64,000 bases of DNA from Wukongibacter sp050859025 (GTDB lineage Bacteria > Bacillota > Clostridia > Peptostreptococcales > Caminicellaceae): NCBI RefSeq assembly GCF_050859025.1, contig NZ_CP138200.1, positions 2,728,001-2,792,000 of the forward strand, read 5' to 3'. The translations under genes were made by a program, and so were the position numbers. Positions 45,917 through 54,590 of the stretch are shown here, in pieces; position 1 is the stretch's first letter, and every line of letters begins with the position of its first letter. Below the pieces are notes generated by a model. That model did not search any database. It saw only the letters and a list, made by a program, of their open reading frames with translations, and had not been told where the DNA came from.

Positions 45917-46762
45917 GTGTATAAAGAAAAAATACGACAATTGTCGATGATAGCTACAAAAATCAGGAAGCATGCAATAGAAGGCATATATAATGCAAAA
46001 TCTGGACATCCTGGTGGATCACTATCCATTGCAGATATTCTCGCAGTATTATATTTTGATGTTATGAATGTAGATGTTAATAATCCAAAAGCAAAAGATA
46101 GAGATAGATTTGTACTTTCTAAAGGACATTGCGCACCTGCATTATATGGAGCGTTAGTAGAAAAAGGATTTTTCTCTGTAGAAGAAATTAAAACCCTTCG
46201 CAATATAGATAGCTTTCTGCAGGGTCATCCTGATATGAAAGGTATACCTGGTATCGATATGTCTACGGGGTCTTTAGGCCAAGGTATTTCCGCGGCAAAT
46301 GGTATGGCGCTGGCAGGGAAATTTGATAATAATGACTATAGGGTATATACAATACTAGGAGATGGTGAACTGGAAGAAGGACAGGTTTGGGAAGCGGCAA
46401 TGTTTGCAGCACATTATAAACTAGATAATCTGACTGCTTTTGTAGATTTTAACGGTCTTCAAATAGATGGTGATATTAGAGAAGTAATGTCTCCACTTCC
46501 AATAGATAAGAAGTTTCAATCCTTTGGCTGGAATGTAATTGCCATTGACGCACATGATTATGAGGAGATACAAAATGCTATCTCACAGGCAAAACAAACA
46601 AAAGGTAAGCCTACAGTGATTGTGGCAAAGAGTATTAAAGGGAAAGGTGTATCCTTTATGGAAAATCAAGCCGAATGGCATGGCAATTCACCAAATAAAG
46701 AACAGTATGAACAGTCGATGCAAGAGCTAGATGCCTTCTTAGAAGAATTGGGGGTGGAGTAA
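45917..46762 (+). CDS. transketolase, N-terminal subunit
   Basis: 281 residues from GTG 45917, 8 bp after AAAAGGAG; an earlier GTG overlaps that site. ThDP pyrophosphate-binding fold with KSGHPGGSLSIADIL, SKGHCAPALYGAL, and the Mg motif GDGELEEGQVWEA. It is the first half of a split transketolase, directly abutting the second half. Confidence 0.92.
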   Translation: MYKEKIRQLSMIATKIRKHAIEGIYNAKSGHPGGSLSIADILAVLYFDVMNVDVNNPKAKDRDRFVLSKGHCAPALYGALVEKGFFSVEEIKTLRNIDSFLQGHPDMKGIPGIDMSTGSLGQGISAANGMALAGKFDNNDYRVYTILGDGELEEGQVWEAAMFAAHYKLDNLTAFVDFNGLQIDGDIREVMSPLPIDKKFQSFGWNVIAIDAHDYEEIQNAISQAKQTKGKPTVIVAKSIKGKGVSFMENQAEWHGNSPNKEQYEQSMQELDAFLEELGVE

Positions 46763-47701
46763 ATGGCTGATAAAATAGCAACAAGGGAAGCATATGGAAA
46801 AGCACTTGCAGAATTCGGAGAAAAATACGATATTGTAGTAATGGATGCAGATCTTTCGAAGTCAACTAAAACAGCAATCTTCAGAGAGAAGTTCCCAGAA
46901 AGATTCATAAATGCAGGGATAGCAGAAGGAAATATGATGTCTACTGCCGCAGGAATAGCAAGCTGTGGTAAGACAGTATTTGCAAGTTCATTTGCAATGT
47001 TTGCAGCAGGAAGAGCTTTTGAGCAAATAAGAAACTCAATAAGCTATCCTAACTTAAATGTAAAAATAGGAGCAACCCATGCCGGTATATCTGTAGGAGA
47101 AGACGGTGCATCGCACCAGTGTTTAGAGGATATAGGAATTATGAGAACTATACCTAATATGACTATTATCAGTCCTGCTGACGCGGTAGAAGCAAGGGCA
47201 GCAGTAGAAGCTGCAATTAAATATCAGGGACCTATGTATTTAAGGTTTGGAAGACTGGCATCACCTTTACTATTTGATGAGAAAATATATCAATTTGAAT
47301 TAGGCAAGGGCATAGAGCTAAAAGAAGGTAAGGATGCGACTATTATTGCTAACGGACTAATGGTTGCAAAGGCATTAGAGGCTAGACAATTACTAGCCAA
47401 AGAAGGAATTAGCACAAGAGTTATCAATATTCATACTATTAAACCTATTGATGTAGATATTATTGTCAAATCGGCAAGGGAAACTGGTGGGATTGTGACA
47501 GCGGAAGAGCACAATATCATAGGTGGACTAGGGAGTGCGGTTGCAGAAGTAGTTGCTGAAAATTGTCCTGTGCCAATAAAGAGGGTAGGCGTTGAAGACA
47601 AGTTTGGAAGATCAGGTACACCAGATGCTCTTTTAGAAATGTACGGATTAACCGCTGAAAATATTGTAGCAAAAATAAAACAAGTAATTCAAATGAAGTA
47701 A
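46763..47701 (+). CDS. transketolase, C-terminal subunit
   Basis: 312 residues; starts on the base after the previous stop. Pyrimidine-binding half with NAGIAEGNMMSTAAGIASCG, the catalytic His region in ATHAGISVGEDGASHQ and a transketolase C domain (TAEEHNIIGGLGSAVAEV). With the 45917 product it transfers two-carbon units from xylulose 5-phosphate, closing the route from pentitol to glycolysis. Confidence 0.92.
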   Translation: MADKIATREAYGKALAEFGEKYDIVVMDADLSKSTKTAIFREKFPERFINAGIAEGNMMSTAAGIASCGKTVFASSFAMFAAGRAFEQIRNSISYPNLNVKIGATHAGISVGEDGASHQCLEDIGIMRTIPNMTIISPADAVEARAAVEAAIKYQGPMYLRFGRLASPLLFDEKIYQFELGKGIELKEGKDATIIANGLMVAKALEARQLLAKEGISTRVINIHTIKPIDVDIIVKSARETGGIVTAEEHNIIGGLGSAVAEVVAENCPVPIKRVGVEDKFGRSGTPDALLEMYGLTAENIVAKIKQVIQMK

Positions 47702-47746
47702 GCTCGTTTAGATTAAGTTAACATCAGGACTTCAAATGGAGATTAT

Positions 47747-47783
47747 AGGTGTCAGGGGACGTATTATACTGACACCTGTTTTT
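47747..47783 (+). terminator. terminator of the pentitol operon
   Basis: AGGTGTCAG/CTGACACCT with 13 bases between and GTTTTT after. The arm GGTGTCAG also forms the hairpin at 57722, so this may be a repetitive palindrome recruited as a terminator. Confidence 0.75.
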
Positions 47784-47907
47784 AAAGAGGGATAATAAAA
47801 TTATTAAAGCCTAGTTTTAATGCTGTAAATTAGTGCAATAGTCAAAGTTATTTTATCCTTTGGCAATGCTATTATTTTTGAAGTACAAAGTTTTTTTCCA
47901 CTTTTTA

Positions 47908-48422
47908 TCAGTAGTACCATGATATAATCAGAACTATAACAGTTGTATTAGCATTTGATATGCCAATTACAATTTGGGTAAGAGGATCTGTAGTTATTAA
48001 AATTGAATCCCCCTCAACTAAACCGTCTACAACTGCTGTAGCATCACCGTCTAGAAATATATCTATATCTCCACCGGCAGGATCAATAGCCTCAACTGCT
48101 AAAATAGTGTACCGCAAGGATTAACAACTCTATCGTCTTCCCGTATAAATTGATTATTTGCAGCTGTACTTGTAAAAGTATAGCAACGTTCAAAAACGTT
48201 AGGCTGATGACAAACCTGAATTTCTTCGTTGTCGCTTCAATCAAGAACCCTTACGTATGTCTATATACGCTGCGGTCTCTTGATTTCAGCACGCCTCGAA
48301 CTTCAGATTTTTAGGCAGCCTATCATCTTGTTGACTTTGTCAACAATCTGACGTTCAAAAACGTCTTTTTCTATTCTATTTATATTACAACAAAGAACAT
48401 TTCGTTTACAACATGAACTCAT
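47908..48422 (-). pseudogene. small Cys-rich, spore-appendage (DUF3992/Ena)-like gene broken by the structured repeat
   Basis: Read on the minus strand from ATG 48422-48420, the frame begins MSSCCKRNVLCCNINRIEKD and reaches VFERC at 48351-48364, where the 150-bp repeat enters. Beyond the repeat it resumes with the same VFERC codons and YTFTSTAANNQFIREDDRVV, NPCGTLF; then a one-base loss in a T run near 48100 shifts the frame to LAVEAIDPAGGDIDIFLDGD and VEGDSILITTDPLTQIVIGI. Without the repeat and shift the product is about 115 residues. The paired Cys near the N-terminus and beta-rich body recall endospore appendage proteins; that identity is a guess. Confidence 0.65.
48186..48364. mobile_element. 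150-bp structured repeat flanked by a duplicated palindrome (copy 2)
   Basis: The body 48201-48350 equals copy 1 in length and is closely similar. The flanks are ACGTTCAAAAACGT at 48186-48199 and 48351-48364, a 14-bp target duplication that is itself an inverted repeat (ACGTT/AACGT). The main stem reads ...TCAAGA/TCTTGA... where copy 1 has GCAAGA/TCTTGC, a paired change that keeps the helix. The loop and the 3' TTGTTGAC-TTT-GTCAACAA hairpin are unchanged. Insertion interrupts the Cys-rich gene at 47908-48422. Confidence 0.8.
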
Positions 48423-48524
48423 AAGTGAATCATTTCTTTCTGAAACCTATCGTTCCTAACAGCATGGTGATTCTATACTTTAGAACACTAAAAAGTATTT
48501 CTAATGGGAGAAGTTAAGTTAGAT

Positions 48525-48738
48525 TTACTTTCTTTCACAAAAAAATTCAGTGTTATCCTCTGTCTGATTTACGAATAAATTGATACCATATCCCCATGAA
48601 CCTATCCTTTTAAGAATACGTGCAGAGTTTGTTCTTGTCTCCTTCCAGTAGAAATTATGTAGTGTAGTAATGGACTGAAAGGTCACAAAAATATGGTTTA
48701 TTATAAACTTATAAATATCAGGATGGTTTAGTGCCCCT
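48525..48738 (-). pseudogene. C-terminal fragment of an unrecognised gene
   Basis: A 70-codon minus-strand frame (GALNHPDIYKFIINHIFVTF, then QSITTLHNFYWKETRTNSAR, ILKRIGSWGYGINLFVNQTE) has protein-like composition and ends at TAA 48525, but a TAA precedes it and there is no start. It lies upstream of the broken Cys-rich gene on the same strand. Identity unknown. Confidence 0.4.
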
Positions 48739-48839
48739 TAGTTTTTATTAATGATAAGCTTAAAAGTATTAGATAATTTTAGTAGGGTAAAATAAAAAAG
48801 TGAGATTATTGTAAAAATTAGACAATCTAGTATTAGATA

Positions 48840-48868
48840 TTGACAGAATATGTGAAGTGGATTATAAT
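48840..48868 (+). promoter_or_regulatory. sigma-A promoter of the 48.9-50.1 kb gene set
   Basis: TTGACA (48840-48845), 17-bp spacer, TATAAT (48863-48868), both consensus. A run of TAGTAAAT repeats follows before the ribosome site. Confidence 0.85.
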
Positions 48869-48922
48869 TCAATTAGTAGTTTAGTAAATTAGTAAATTAG
48901 TAAAAAGTAAGGAGGAAAAATA

Positions 48923-49402
48923 ATGAAAATACCAACTACTTTAAAACATAAACCAGTTATTATATCAGAAAACTATGAAAATGTTGATGGCAGATATGCT
49001 TATAACTCAGATGCAAAAGGTCTTTCATTGGGATTGGCTCAATGGAACGATAGAGGAAAGGTCGATATTTCGGCCAAAGTATGGAGATATACGGGAGAAA
49101 AATGGTCTAGACAGTCTGAAGAATTACCGCTTCATCGTGTACTTGATCTTGCTATCTTGGTTTGCAGGGCAAAGCTTCATTTTCGAGAGGCATATAGATA
49201 TGAGAAATTATATGACACTGAAGACCCTGTTATAGATAGAGTGGGTTTACAGGGTGATGCTATGACAGTAGCTGTATGTACTGACAATGGAAAAATTGAT
49301 GAAGATATTAAGCTATTCAATGAGGCTCTCAGCGATGATGATGAACTTATTGGAGAACGCTTGCGTACGTTATCAAGAATATTAAAGGAGATGGGGTATT
49401 GA
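48923..49402 (+). CDS. conserved protein of unknown function (DUF6530-like)
   Basis: 159 residues behind AAGGAGGAAAAAT. It contains the conserved block KGLSLGLAQWNDRGKVDISA and WRYTGEKWSRQSEELPLHRV, LDLAILVCRA, which I recognise from a family of short Firmicutes proteins (DUF6530). No membrane segment, signal or catalytic motif is evident. It starts a compact set with a DUF2087 protein and a GIY-YIG-like protein that are spaced by 3 bp or overlap, so they are co-expressed. Confidence 0.75.
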   Translation: MKIPTTLKHKPVIISENYENVDGRYAYNSDAKGLSLGLAQWNDRGKVDISAKVWRYTGEKWSRQSEELPLHRVLDLAILVCRAKLHFREAYRYEKLYDTEDPVIDRVGLQGDAMTVAVCTDNGKIDEDIKLFNEALSDDDELIGERLRTLSRILKEMGY

Positions 49403-49405
49403 TAA

Positions 49406-49708
49406 ATGAATAAAACAAAGAAAAAAATCAATATTTCGGTCTTCCTAGACGATTCTGGAAAAATATCTCAGGTTCCTGTGCCAACTAGGACAAAGATTCC
49501 TATCTTAAATTATTTAGCCAGCAAGTTTGAGGAAGATCGGATTTACAATGAAAAAGAGGTCAATGAAATTATTAATAGGTGGCATACCTTTGGAGATTAT
49601 TTCATATTGAGAAGATTATTGATTGATTACAAGTTTCTTAAGCGGACTCGCAATGGGGAAAAATATTGGGTTGCAAAGGAAGATGATGAAAAAGAAGGTG
49701 GTATCTGA
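49406..49708 (+). CDS. DUF2087 domain protein
   Basis: 100 residues. The central part FLDDSGKISQVPVPTRTKIP and EEDRIYNEKEVNEIINRWHT, FGDYFILRRLLIDYKFLKRT matches DUF2087, a winged-helix-like domain often attached to transcription regulators. Here it stands alone. It might act as a small DNA-binding regulator of its operon. The last base overlaps the next start codon. Confidence 0.8.
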   Translation: MNKTKKKINISVFLDDSGKISQVPVPTRTKIPILNYLASKFEEDRIYNEKEVNEIINRWHTFGDYFILRRLLIDYKFLKRTRNGEKYWVAKEDDEKEGGI

Positions 49709-50058
49709 TGAATAGGAAAAAGGAATTAAAATTAAAGTATAAACAAATGAAACCAGAGATGGGTATATATAAAATTTGTTCTAAAGATAGCAACAAGTGT
49801 TACATTAAAACAACTCAAGATTTGAAAGGTACAATTAATGGTGATAAGTTTAAATTAGGAACGGGTAATCATCCTAACAGGGAATTACAAAGGGCATGGA
49901 ATGAATTTGGTGAAGATTACTTTATAATTGAAATCCTTGAGAAGCTTGAATACGACAAAGATGAATCAAAAACCGATTATACGGAAGATTTAGCTTTACT
50001 GCAAATGATTTGGGAAGAAAAACTATTAAAACAAGAAATTGAGTTTTATAAAAAATAA
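49708..50058 (+). CDS. GIY-YIG nuclease-like protein
   Basis: 116 residues. MGIYKI and KCYI correspond to the GIY and YIG strands, and NPNREL-like HPNRELQRAWNEFGEDYF with the Glu of EILEKLEYDKDE follows. The conserved Arg expected shortly after YIG is not at its usual place (TTQDLKGTINGDKFKLG), so catalysis is doubtful. Families of this form occur beside DUF2087 proteins in Firmicutes. Function unknown. Confidence 0.75.
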   Translation: MNRKKELKLKYKQMKPEMGIYKICSKDSNKCYIKTTQDLKGTINGDKFKLGTGNHPNRELQRAWNEFGEDYFIIEILEKLEYDKDESKTDYTEDLALLQMIWEEKLLKQEIEFYKK

Positions 50059-50122
50059 AGAGTTTTGTGTAAAGAATAATATTTGTAGGTTCAACAGCTA
50101 TTAGGAGAAAGGAAATTGAGGT

Positions 50123-50812
50123 ATGAAAATTGTAGTAATTAATGGAAGTCCTAAAGGCAAATCAAGTAATACAAATGTAATGGTAAGTTCTTTTTTAAAG
50201 GGTGCCCAGGAAGCTGGGGCAGAAACCATAAATATCTTTTTATCAGAGAAAGAGATAGAACACTGCAAAGGTTGTCACACCTGTTGGCTCAGAGGGCCAG
50301 GACAATGCGTAATTAGTGACGATATGCTAGAAGTTTTATCCCTTGTGGGTGGAGCAAATATTATTTGTTTTGCTTCACCGGTATATTTTGAGAATATATC
50401 AGGCAGGTTAAAAGTTTTTATGGACCGAATGACAATGATAGGCAGTCCTCATTCTCACAAAGATACAAAAGACGAGGATAGACATTCGAAATCTTCAAAA
50501 GAACAGACTCCTAAGTTAATGATGATATCTAGTTGTGGTCATCCTGATAGGGATGAATTTCATGTTACTTCTCTTTGGATTAAGAGGATAGCACAAAAGA
50601 TGCATATGGAATTAATTGGAGAGATATATGCAACGCAAGGAAAGTTCTTAACTGAGCCACCAGAAGATATGCAGCTTGCAGTATCCAATTATCTACAGCT
50701 TTTAGAGAAGGTAGGAAAAGAAATTGCTACCAACATGAAATTATCAGCAACAACCAAAGAATTATTAGATAAAGATTACTATGAATTTGATATTGTGCCT
50801 CAAGAAAGGTAA
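50123..50812 (+). CDS. NADPH-dependent FMN reductase family protein
   Basis: 229 residues. Flavodoxin-like FMN site VINGSPKGKSSNTNVMV, a Cys motif CKGCHTCW near residue 50 that some iron-sulfur flavoproteins use to hold [4Fe-4S], and FASPVYFENISGRLKVFMDR. It likely reduces flavins, quinones or xenobiotics. Single gene with a terminator downstream. Confidence 0.87.
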   Translation: MKIVVINGSPKGKSSNTNVMVSSFLKGAQEAGAETINIFLSEKEIEHCKGCHTCWLRGPGQCVISDDMLEVLSLVGGANIICFASPVYFENISGRLKVFMDRMTMIGSPHSHKDTKDEDRHSKSSKEQTPKLMMISSCGHPDRDEFHVTSLWIKRIAQKMHMELIGEIYATQGKFLTEPPEDMQLAVSNYLQLLEKVGKEIATNMKLSATTKELLDKDYYEFDIVPQER

Positions 50813-50879
50813 TTACAATCAAATTTCGAGGAGAAGTATAACATTATTGTAGGTCATTTTTCGGAGAGAGACCTAACCA

Positions 50880-50911
50880 AAAACTCAAGGGTTGATATCC
50901 TTGGGTTTTTA
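50880..50911 (+). terminator. terminator after the flavin reductase gene
   Basis: AAACTCAAGG/CCTTGGGTTT stem and TTTTT tail. A second stem AGGTC/GACCT lies just before it. Confidence 0.85.
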
Positions 50912-51071
50912 TTAATTAATAGCAATATTTTTTTAGATTAGAATGTGAAAACAGTTTTTAAAGCAAAAAGTCAAATTTATCTTTGATCTCCTGCTTCAAC
51001 AAAGGTGAAAATAGGAGTAATTTTAATTACAAAAAAGAAATTCTTTTTTTTAAAAATTATCAAGATACCCG

Positions 51072-51102
51072 TTGACATTGACGCAGCGTAAAGGTGTATA
51101 GT
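51072..51102 (+). promoter_or_regulatory. MerR-type promoter with 19-bp spacer
   Basis: TTGACA (51072-51077) and TATAGT (51097-51102) are separated by 19 bp, with the near-palindrome TTGACGCAGCGTAA in the spacer. Overlong spacers with a central dyad are the mark of MerR-family control, here autoregulation of the gene at 51125. Confidence 0.8.
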
Positions 51103-51124
51103 TATATTATCAGGAGGTGAAAAC

Positions 51125-51889
51125 ATGGAATATACAGTGCAGAAGTTAGCCCAGATGGCGGGTGTCACCTCAAGGACATTGAGATACTATGATGAAATTG
51201 GAATTCTTAAGCCGGCAAGGATTAATTCATCAGGTTATCGTATTTATGGTCAAAATGAGGTTGATAGGTTACAACAAATCTTATTTTATAGAGAGCTGGG
51301 TGTGAATTTAGAAAGTACTAAAAATATTATAACCTCACCTACTTTTGATGAACTAGAAGCACTGAGAGAACATCGTGAGAAGCTTCTTGAGAAAAGAGAG
51401 CAATTAGAATTATTGATTGACAATGTCGATAAAACAATTGTGTCAAAAGAGAGGAGTATAATAATGAGTGACAAAGAAAAATTTGAGGGCTTTAAGAACA
51501 AGTTAATTGAAGATAACGAAAAGAAATACGGCGAAGAGATTCGTGAAAAATATGGAGATGAGGCTGTTAATAAGTCTAATAATAAGCTAAAAAATATGAC
51601 TCAAGAAGAATATTATGAGATTACTAGACTTGAAAATGAGGTTATTGAAACGCTTCATGCAGCATTTGAAACCGGTGATCCTGCGGGTGAACTGGCCCAA
51701 AAAGCAGCAGATTTGCATAGAAGGTGGTTAAGCTTTTATTGGGATAGCTATACCAAAGAAGCTCATACTGGAATTGTTCAGATGTATGTAGATGACGAGA
51801 GGTTTAGAGCATATTATGATAAAAAACAACCAGGAACAGCAGAATTTCTAAGAGATGCAGTCCTTATTTATACGGGAATGAAAAAATAG
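51125..51889 (+). CDS. MerR family regulator with TipA-S effector domain
   Basis: 254 residues behind CAGGAGGTG. N-terminal MerR helix-turn-helix (YTVQKLAQMAGVTSRTLRYY, then DEIGILKPARINSSGYRIYG), a coiled-coil linker (about 75-115), and a C-terminal TipA-S domain (about 135-250) that binds antibiotics or small ligands. An internal start at MSDKEKFEGFK could give the free C-terminal domain, as known for TipA of Streptomyces. Likely an autoregulated drug-sensing activator. Confidence 0.88.
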   Translation: MEYTVQKLAQMAGVTSRTLRYYDEIGILKPARINSSGYRIYGQNEVDRLQQILFYRELGVNLESTKNIITSPTFDELEALREHREKLLEKREQLELLIDNVDKTIVSKERSIIMSDKEKFEGFKNKLIEDNEKKYGEEIREKYGDEAVNKSNNKLKNMTQEEYYEITRLENEVIETLHAAFETGDPAGELAQKAADLHRRWLSFYWDSYTKEAHTGIVQMYVDDERFRAYYDKKQPGTAEFLRDAVLIYTGMKK

Positions 51890-51915
51890 AATTGATTTTG
51901 TTTAAAGTAAATGAT

Positions 51916-51946
51916 AGCGGCTGGTTGAACCCAGTCGCTTCTTTTA
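51916..51946 (+). terminator. terminator after the MerR gene
   Basis: AGCGGCTGG/CCAGTCGCT stem with a 6-base loop, followed by TCTTTT. Confidence 0.8.
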
Positions 51947-52103
51947 CAACCTTTTTTAGAAGATTATATCTACTGTAATTTTGATTTATGAAAAAAGTTT
52001 CCTTATTTAAGCTTTCTAAGTGCAAGCCTTAGCAGTTAATTCTGTTTAGCTCTTTTTATAAAACTCCATTCAGAAGATATAGATGTGTGATTGAAAAGTT
52101 TAA

Positions 52104-52268
52104 CTTACTCAGGTAGCCACTGAGAATCTTTTTGGCTCATGCTATGAACCTGTTTCAAATTTAAAAATAGAGGTTGAAACAGATTCAAATCAAAGTCCTA
52201 AATTAAGATTCATAGGGAGGACCTTGATGAAACAAATAACGGAAATTATAAATCATTTAGAGTCTTAA
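52104..52268 (+). pseudogene. 54-codon fragment of an unknown gene
   Basis: A start-less frame reads VATENLFGSCYEPVSNLKIE, VETDSNQSPKLRFIGRTLMK, QITEIINHLES and stops at 52268. Protein-like composition; a GGAGG-ATG lies inside it. Likely a remnant. The rest of 51947-52416 shows nothing else I can support. Confidence 0.3.
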
Positions 52269-52416
52269 AGGCTTATAATTTACTATCTGTTATGAAAATA
52301 ACAAAAGGGAAACCTCAGAGTCTACCTTCGTTTATCAAGTTTCTCAGTCACGCATCTTTAAGAGGAAGTTTTATTAGAAGTAGATATATCTAAAGGGTAG
52401 TATAATACTATACTAG

Positions 52417-53685
52417 CTAAGCACAAGGCAATTTAACACAAAAGGTAGTGCTTTTGTTAAGAATACTTTCGGCAGAGATACTTCCCCCATGCTGTTCAAC
52501 TATTGTTTTGGCTATGGCTAAGCCTAGACCATATCCTCCGTTTTTTCTTGTCCGAGACTTGTCAGTACGATAAAATCTGTCGAATATTTTATTAATATGC
52601 TCTTTAGGGATTCCTTTACCGGTATTGGTTACAGATAGAACAATATTATTGTGAAGTTTTCTTAAAGAAATATTTACAGTGCCTTTGCTGTTTGTATATT
52701 TCACAGCATTATCCAAGAGTATCATAACTACCTGCTTAATTTGTTCATTATTACCATTTGTCATTAAATCAGGCTCAATATCATAGTTAAGTGAAATGTT
52801 ATTTTCAAAAATAATAGCTTCCATTGTTAAAATAGCATTTTCAACTGTTTCACTTAAGTTGAAGCATGCAAAAACCATTTCTATTTCTGAATAGTCTATC
52901 TGTGTCAGATATAAAAGGTCATTTGTTAATTTGGCCATTCTTTCAGTTTCAGATTTAATGTAGTAAAGCCACTTTAACTGATTGTTTATACTATCCTCAC
53001 CATGAGATAAGAGTACATCAGCATTTGTATTGATTACAGCAAGTGGTGTTTTAATTTCATGTGATGCATCTGCAATAAATTGCTTTTGTTTATCAAAGGC
53101 CTCTTTAATCGGTTTTATAGACTTGTTTGCGAAGAATTTACTTATAAAGAAAATGAAAATAAACATAATGAAAGCAACGACTAAAAAGGTATAAATAAGA
53201 TTTGTAAGTATGGCTTGCTGTGAAGTTATGTCTAAAAAAACCATTTCATAACCATTAAAATGAGGAGTTATCAAAAATGCCCAATAGTTGTCATCTAGTT
53301 TAAATTTTCCCGTATCAGCTTCTAGGGATAATGCAGAATCCTTTGCAGTTCCATAAAACTCATCTCCCATATCAAATATAGATGAAGTAATAATTATATT
53401 CCATTGATTATCAGTTATTAAAGAAAAAGAAAGAGAGGGCTCTGATCGTGGCTCAATATTATCAAAATCATGTGGCGGCTTATCATTATTAAAATCATAA
53501 CGTGGCTGAGTTGGATTTTCTTTTGGTTTACGATAAAATTCTGATATCCTATGGAGCTCCATGTCAATATCTGAACGAATATTGCTATAGGTTATTAAGT
53601 ATATCGATATAAAAGCAATCATCATCATAATGGAAATGATGACCAAATTTAGAATGAGGAATTTATTCCTAAGTTTTTTAAACAT
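52417..53685 (-). CDS. sensor histidine kinase
   Basis: 422 residues. Two membrane segments (about 8-32 and 160-185) bracket an extracellular sensor rich in Pro and Asp. A HAMP-like linker leads to the H-box FIADASHEIKTPLAVI, then N-box DNAVKYT, and G-boxes with FDRFYRTDKSRTRKNGGYGL. All catalytic boxes are present. It directly abuts the response regulator gene. The divergent operon with polyphosphate polymerase is the likely target. Confidence 0.92.
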   Translation of the reverse strand: MFKKLRNKFLILNLVIISIMMMIAFISIYLITYSNIRSDIDMELHRISEFYRKPKENPTQPRYDFNNDKPPHDFDNIEPRSEPSLSFSLITDNQWNIIITSSIFDMGDEFYGTAKDSALSLEADTGKFKLDDNYWAFLITPHFNGYEMVFLDITSQQAILTNLIYTFLVVAFIMFIFIFFISKFFANKSIKPIKEAFDKQKQFIADASHEIKTPLAVINTNADVLLSHGEDSINNQLKWLYYIKSETERMAKLTNDLLYLTQIDYSEIEMVFACFNLSETVENAILTMEAIIFENNISLNYDIEPDLMTNGNNEQIKQVVMILLDNAVKYTNSKGTVNISLRKLHNNIVLSVTNTGKGIPKEHINKIFDRFYRTDKSRTRKNGGYGLGLAIAKTIVEQHGGSISAESILNKSTTFCVKLPCA

Positions 53686-54363
53686 TTAATTTTTACCCTC
53701 CAAAACATAGCCCACTCCACGTATAGTATTTATTGTTACTTCTGAATTTAAAAATATAAGCTTTTTTCTTAAGAAAGAAATATAAACCTCTACATGATTA
53801 TGTTCAGCCTCAGAATCATATCCCCAAAGCTTTTCAATAATTAATTCTTTAGATGTAACGATATTTTTCCGTAAAATAAGAAATTCTAATAATTCACTTT
53901 CCTTCAATGTAATTTTTACCTCTTTACTGCCTTTTAATAACTTGAGGGTTGCGGTATTTAATTCAATATCTCCATATTTTAAAGAATTGTCTGGTATGAT
54001 TTCTCCTTTTCGTCTTGACATGGCCCTTATCCTTGCCAATAGTTCTTCAGTTGCAAAGGGCTTTGCTAAATAATCATCGGCACCACTGTCCAGTCCAATG
54101 ACCTTATCAGAAATTTCGCCTTTTGCTGTCAAAAGAATAACAGGTACTTCAATACCTTCTTCTCGTATATTTTTAAGTACGTTTATACCATCCATTTTAG
54201 GAAGCATTATATCTAATATGATTAAATCATAGATATCACTTAAAGCATTATCCAATCCAGATTCTCCGTCATGAACTACATCAACGGTATAATTATTTTT
54301 CTTTAATATTTGCTTTAAGGCTTCTGCTAAATGAAGTTCATCTTCTACTATTAATATTCGCAT
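53686..54363 (-). CDS. OmpR/PhoB family response regulator
   Basis: 225 residues. Receiver domain with the acidic pair at LIVEDE, phospho-acceptor Asp in LIILDIMLPKMDG (about residue 51), and Lys in YLAKPF; C-terminal OmpR winged helix (about 130-222). The gene precedes its kinase. Two pairs of direct repeats spaced 11 bp in the divergent promoter region fit OmpR-type tandem binding. Confidence 0.92.
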   Translation of the reverse strand: MRILIVEDELHLAEALKQILKKNNYTVDVVHDGESGLDNALSDIYDLIILDIMLPKMDGINVLKNIREEGIEVPVILLTAKGEISDKVIGLDSGADDYLAKPFATEELLARIRAMSRRKGEIIPDNSLKYGDIELNTATLKLLKGSKEVKITLKESELLEFLILRKNIVTSKELIIEKLWGYDSEAEHNHVEVYISFLRKKLIFLNSEVTINTIRGVGYVLEGKN

Positions 54364-54405
54364 AACATAACCTCCATTTATTATTTTACTTATTATATCA
54401 TTGTA

Positions 54406-54425
54406 AAGCTTAAAATAACCTTAAA
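54406..54425 (-). promoter_or_regulatory. tandem direct repeat, candidate response-regulator site (regulator side)
   Basis: On the minus strand: TTTAAGGTTATTTTAAGCTT, two 9-bp half sites spaced 11 bp start to start, 43 bp upstream of the response-regulator start. Differs by one base per unit from the pair at 54591. Confidence 0.65.
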
Positions 54426-54590
54426 TGTGGACAGTTTGTTAATAGAGCAAATTTCATAATTACAATCTTAAGAAACTTACTACTATTATAATATAGTCTT
54501 AAAAGCCTTAGAGCTATATCTCATTTATTATGCAACCCAGCCAAGTTAGAATTATGCAGCTTCTTCAATTGTTAAATCCATGTTAAATAA

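Noticed and set aside
47908..48117. Intact 69-codon minus-strand gene
   Set aside because: The start is only a TTG within a longer coding trace. The frame joins an upstream coding segment after one base is restored, so it is part of a pseudogene.
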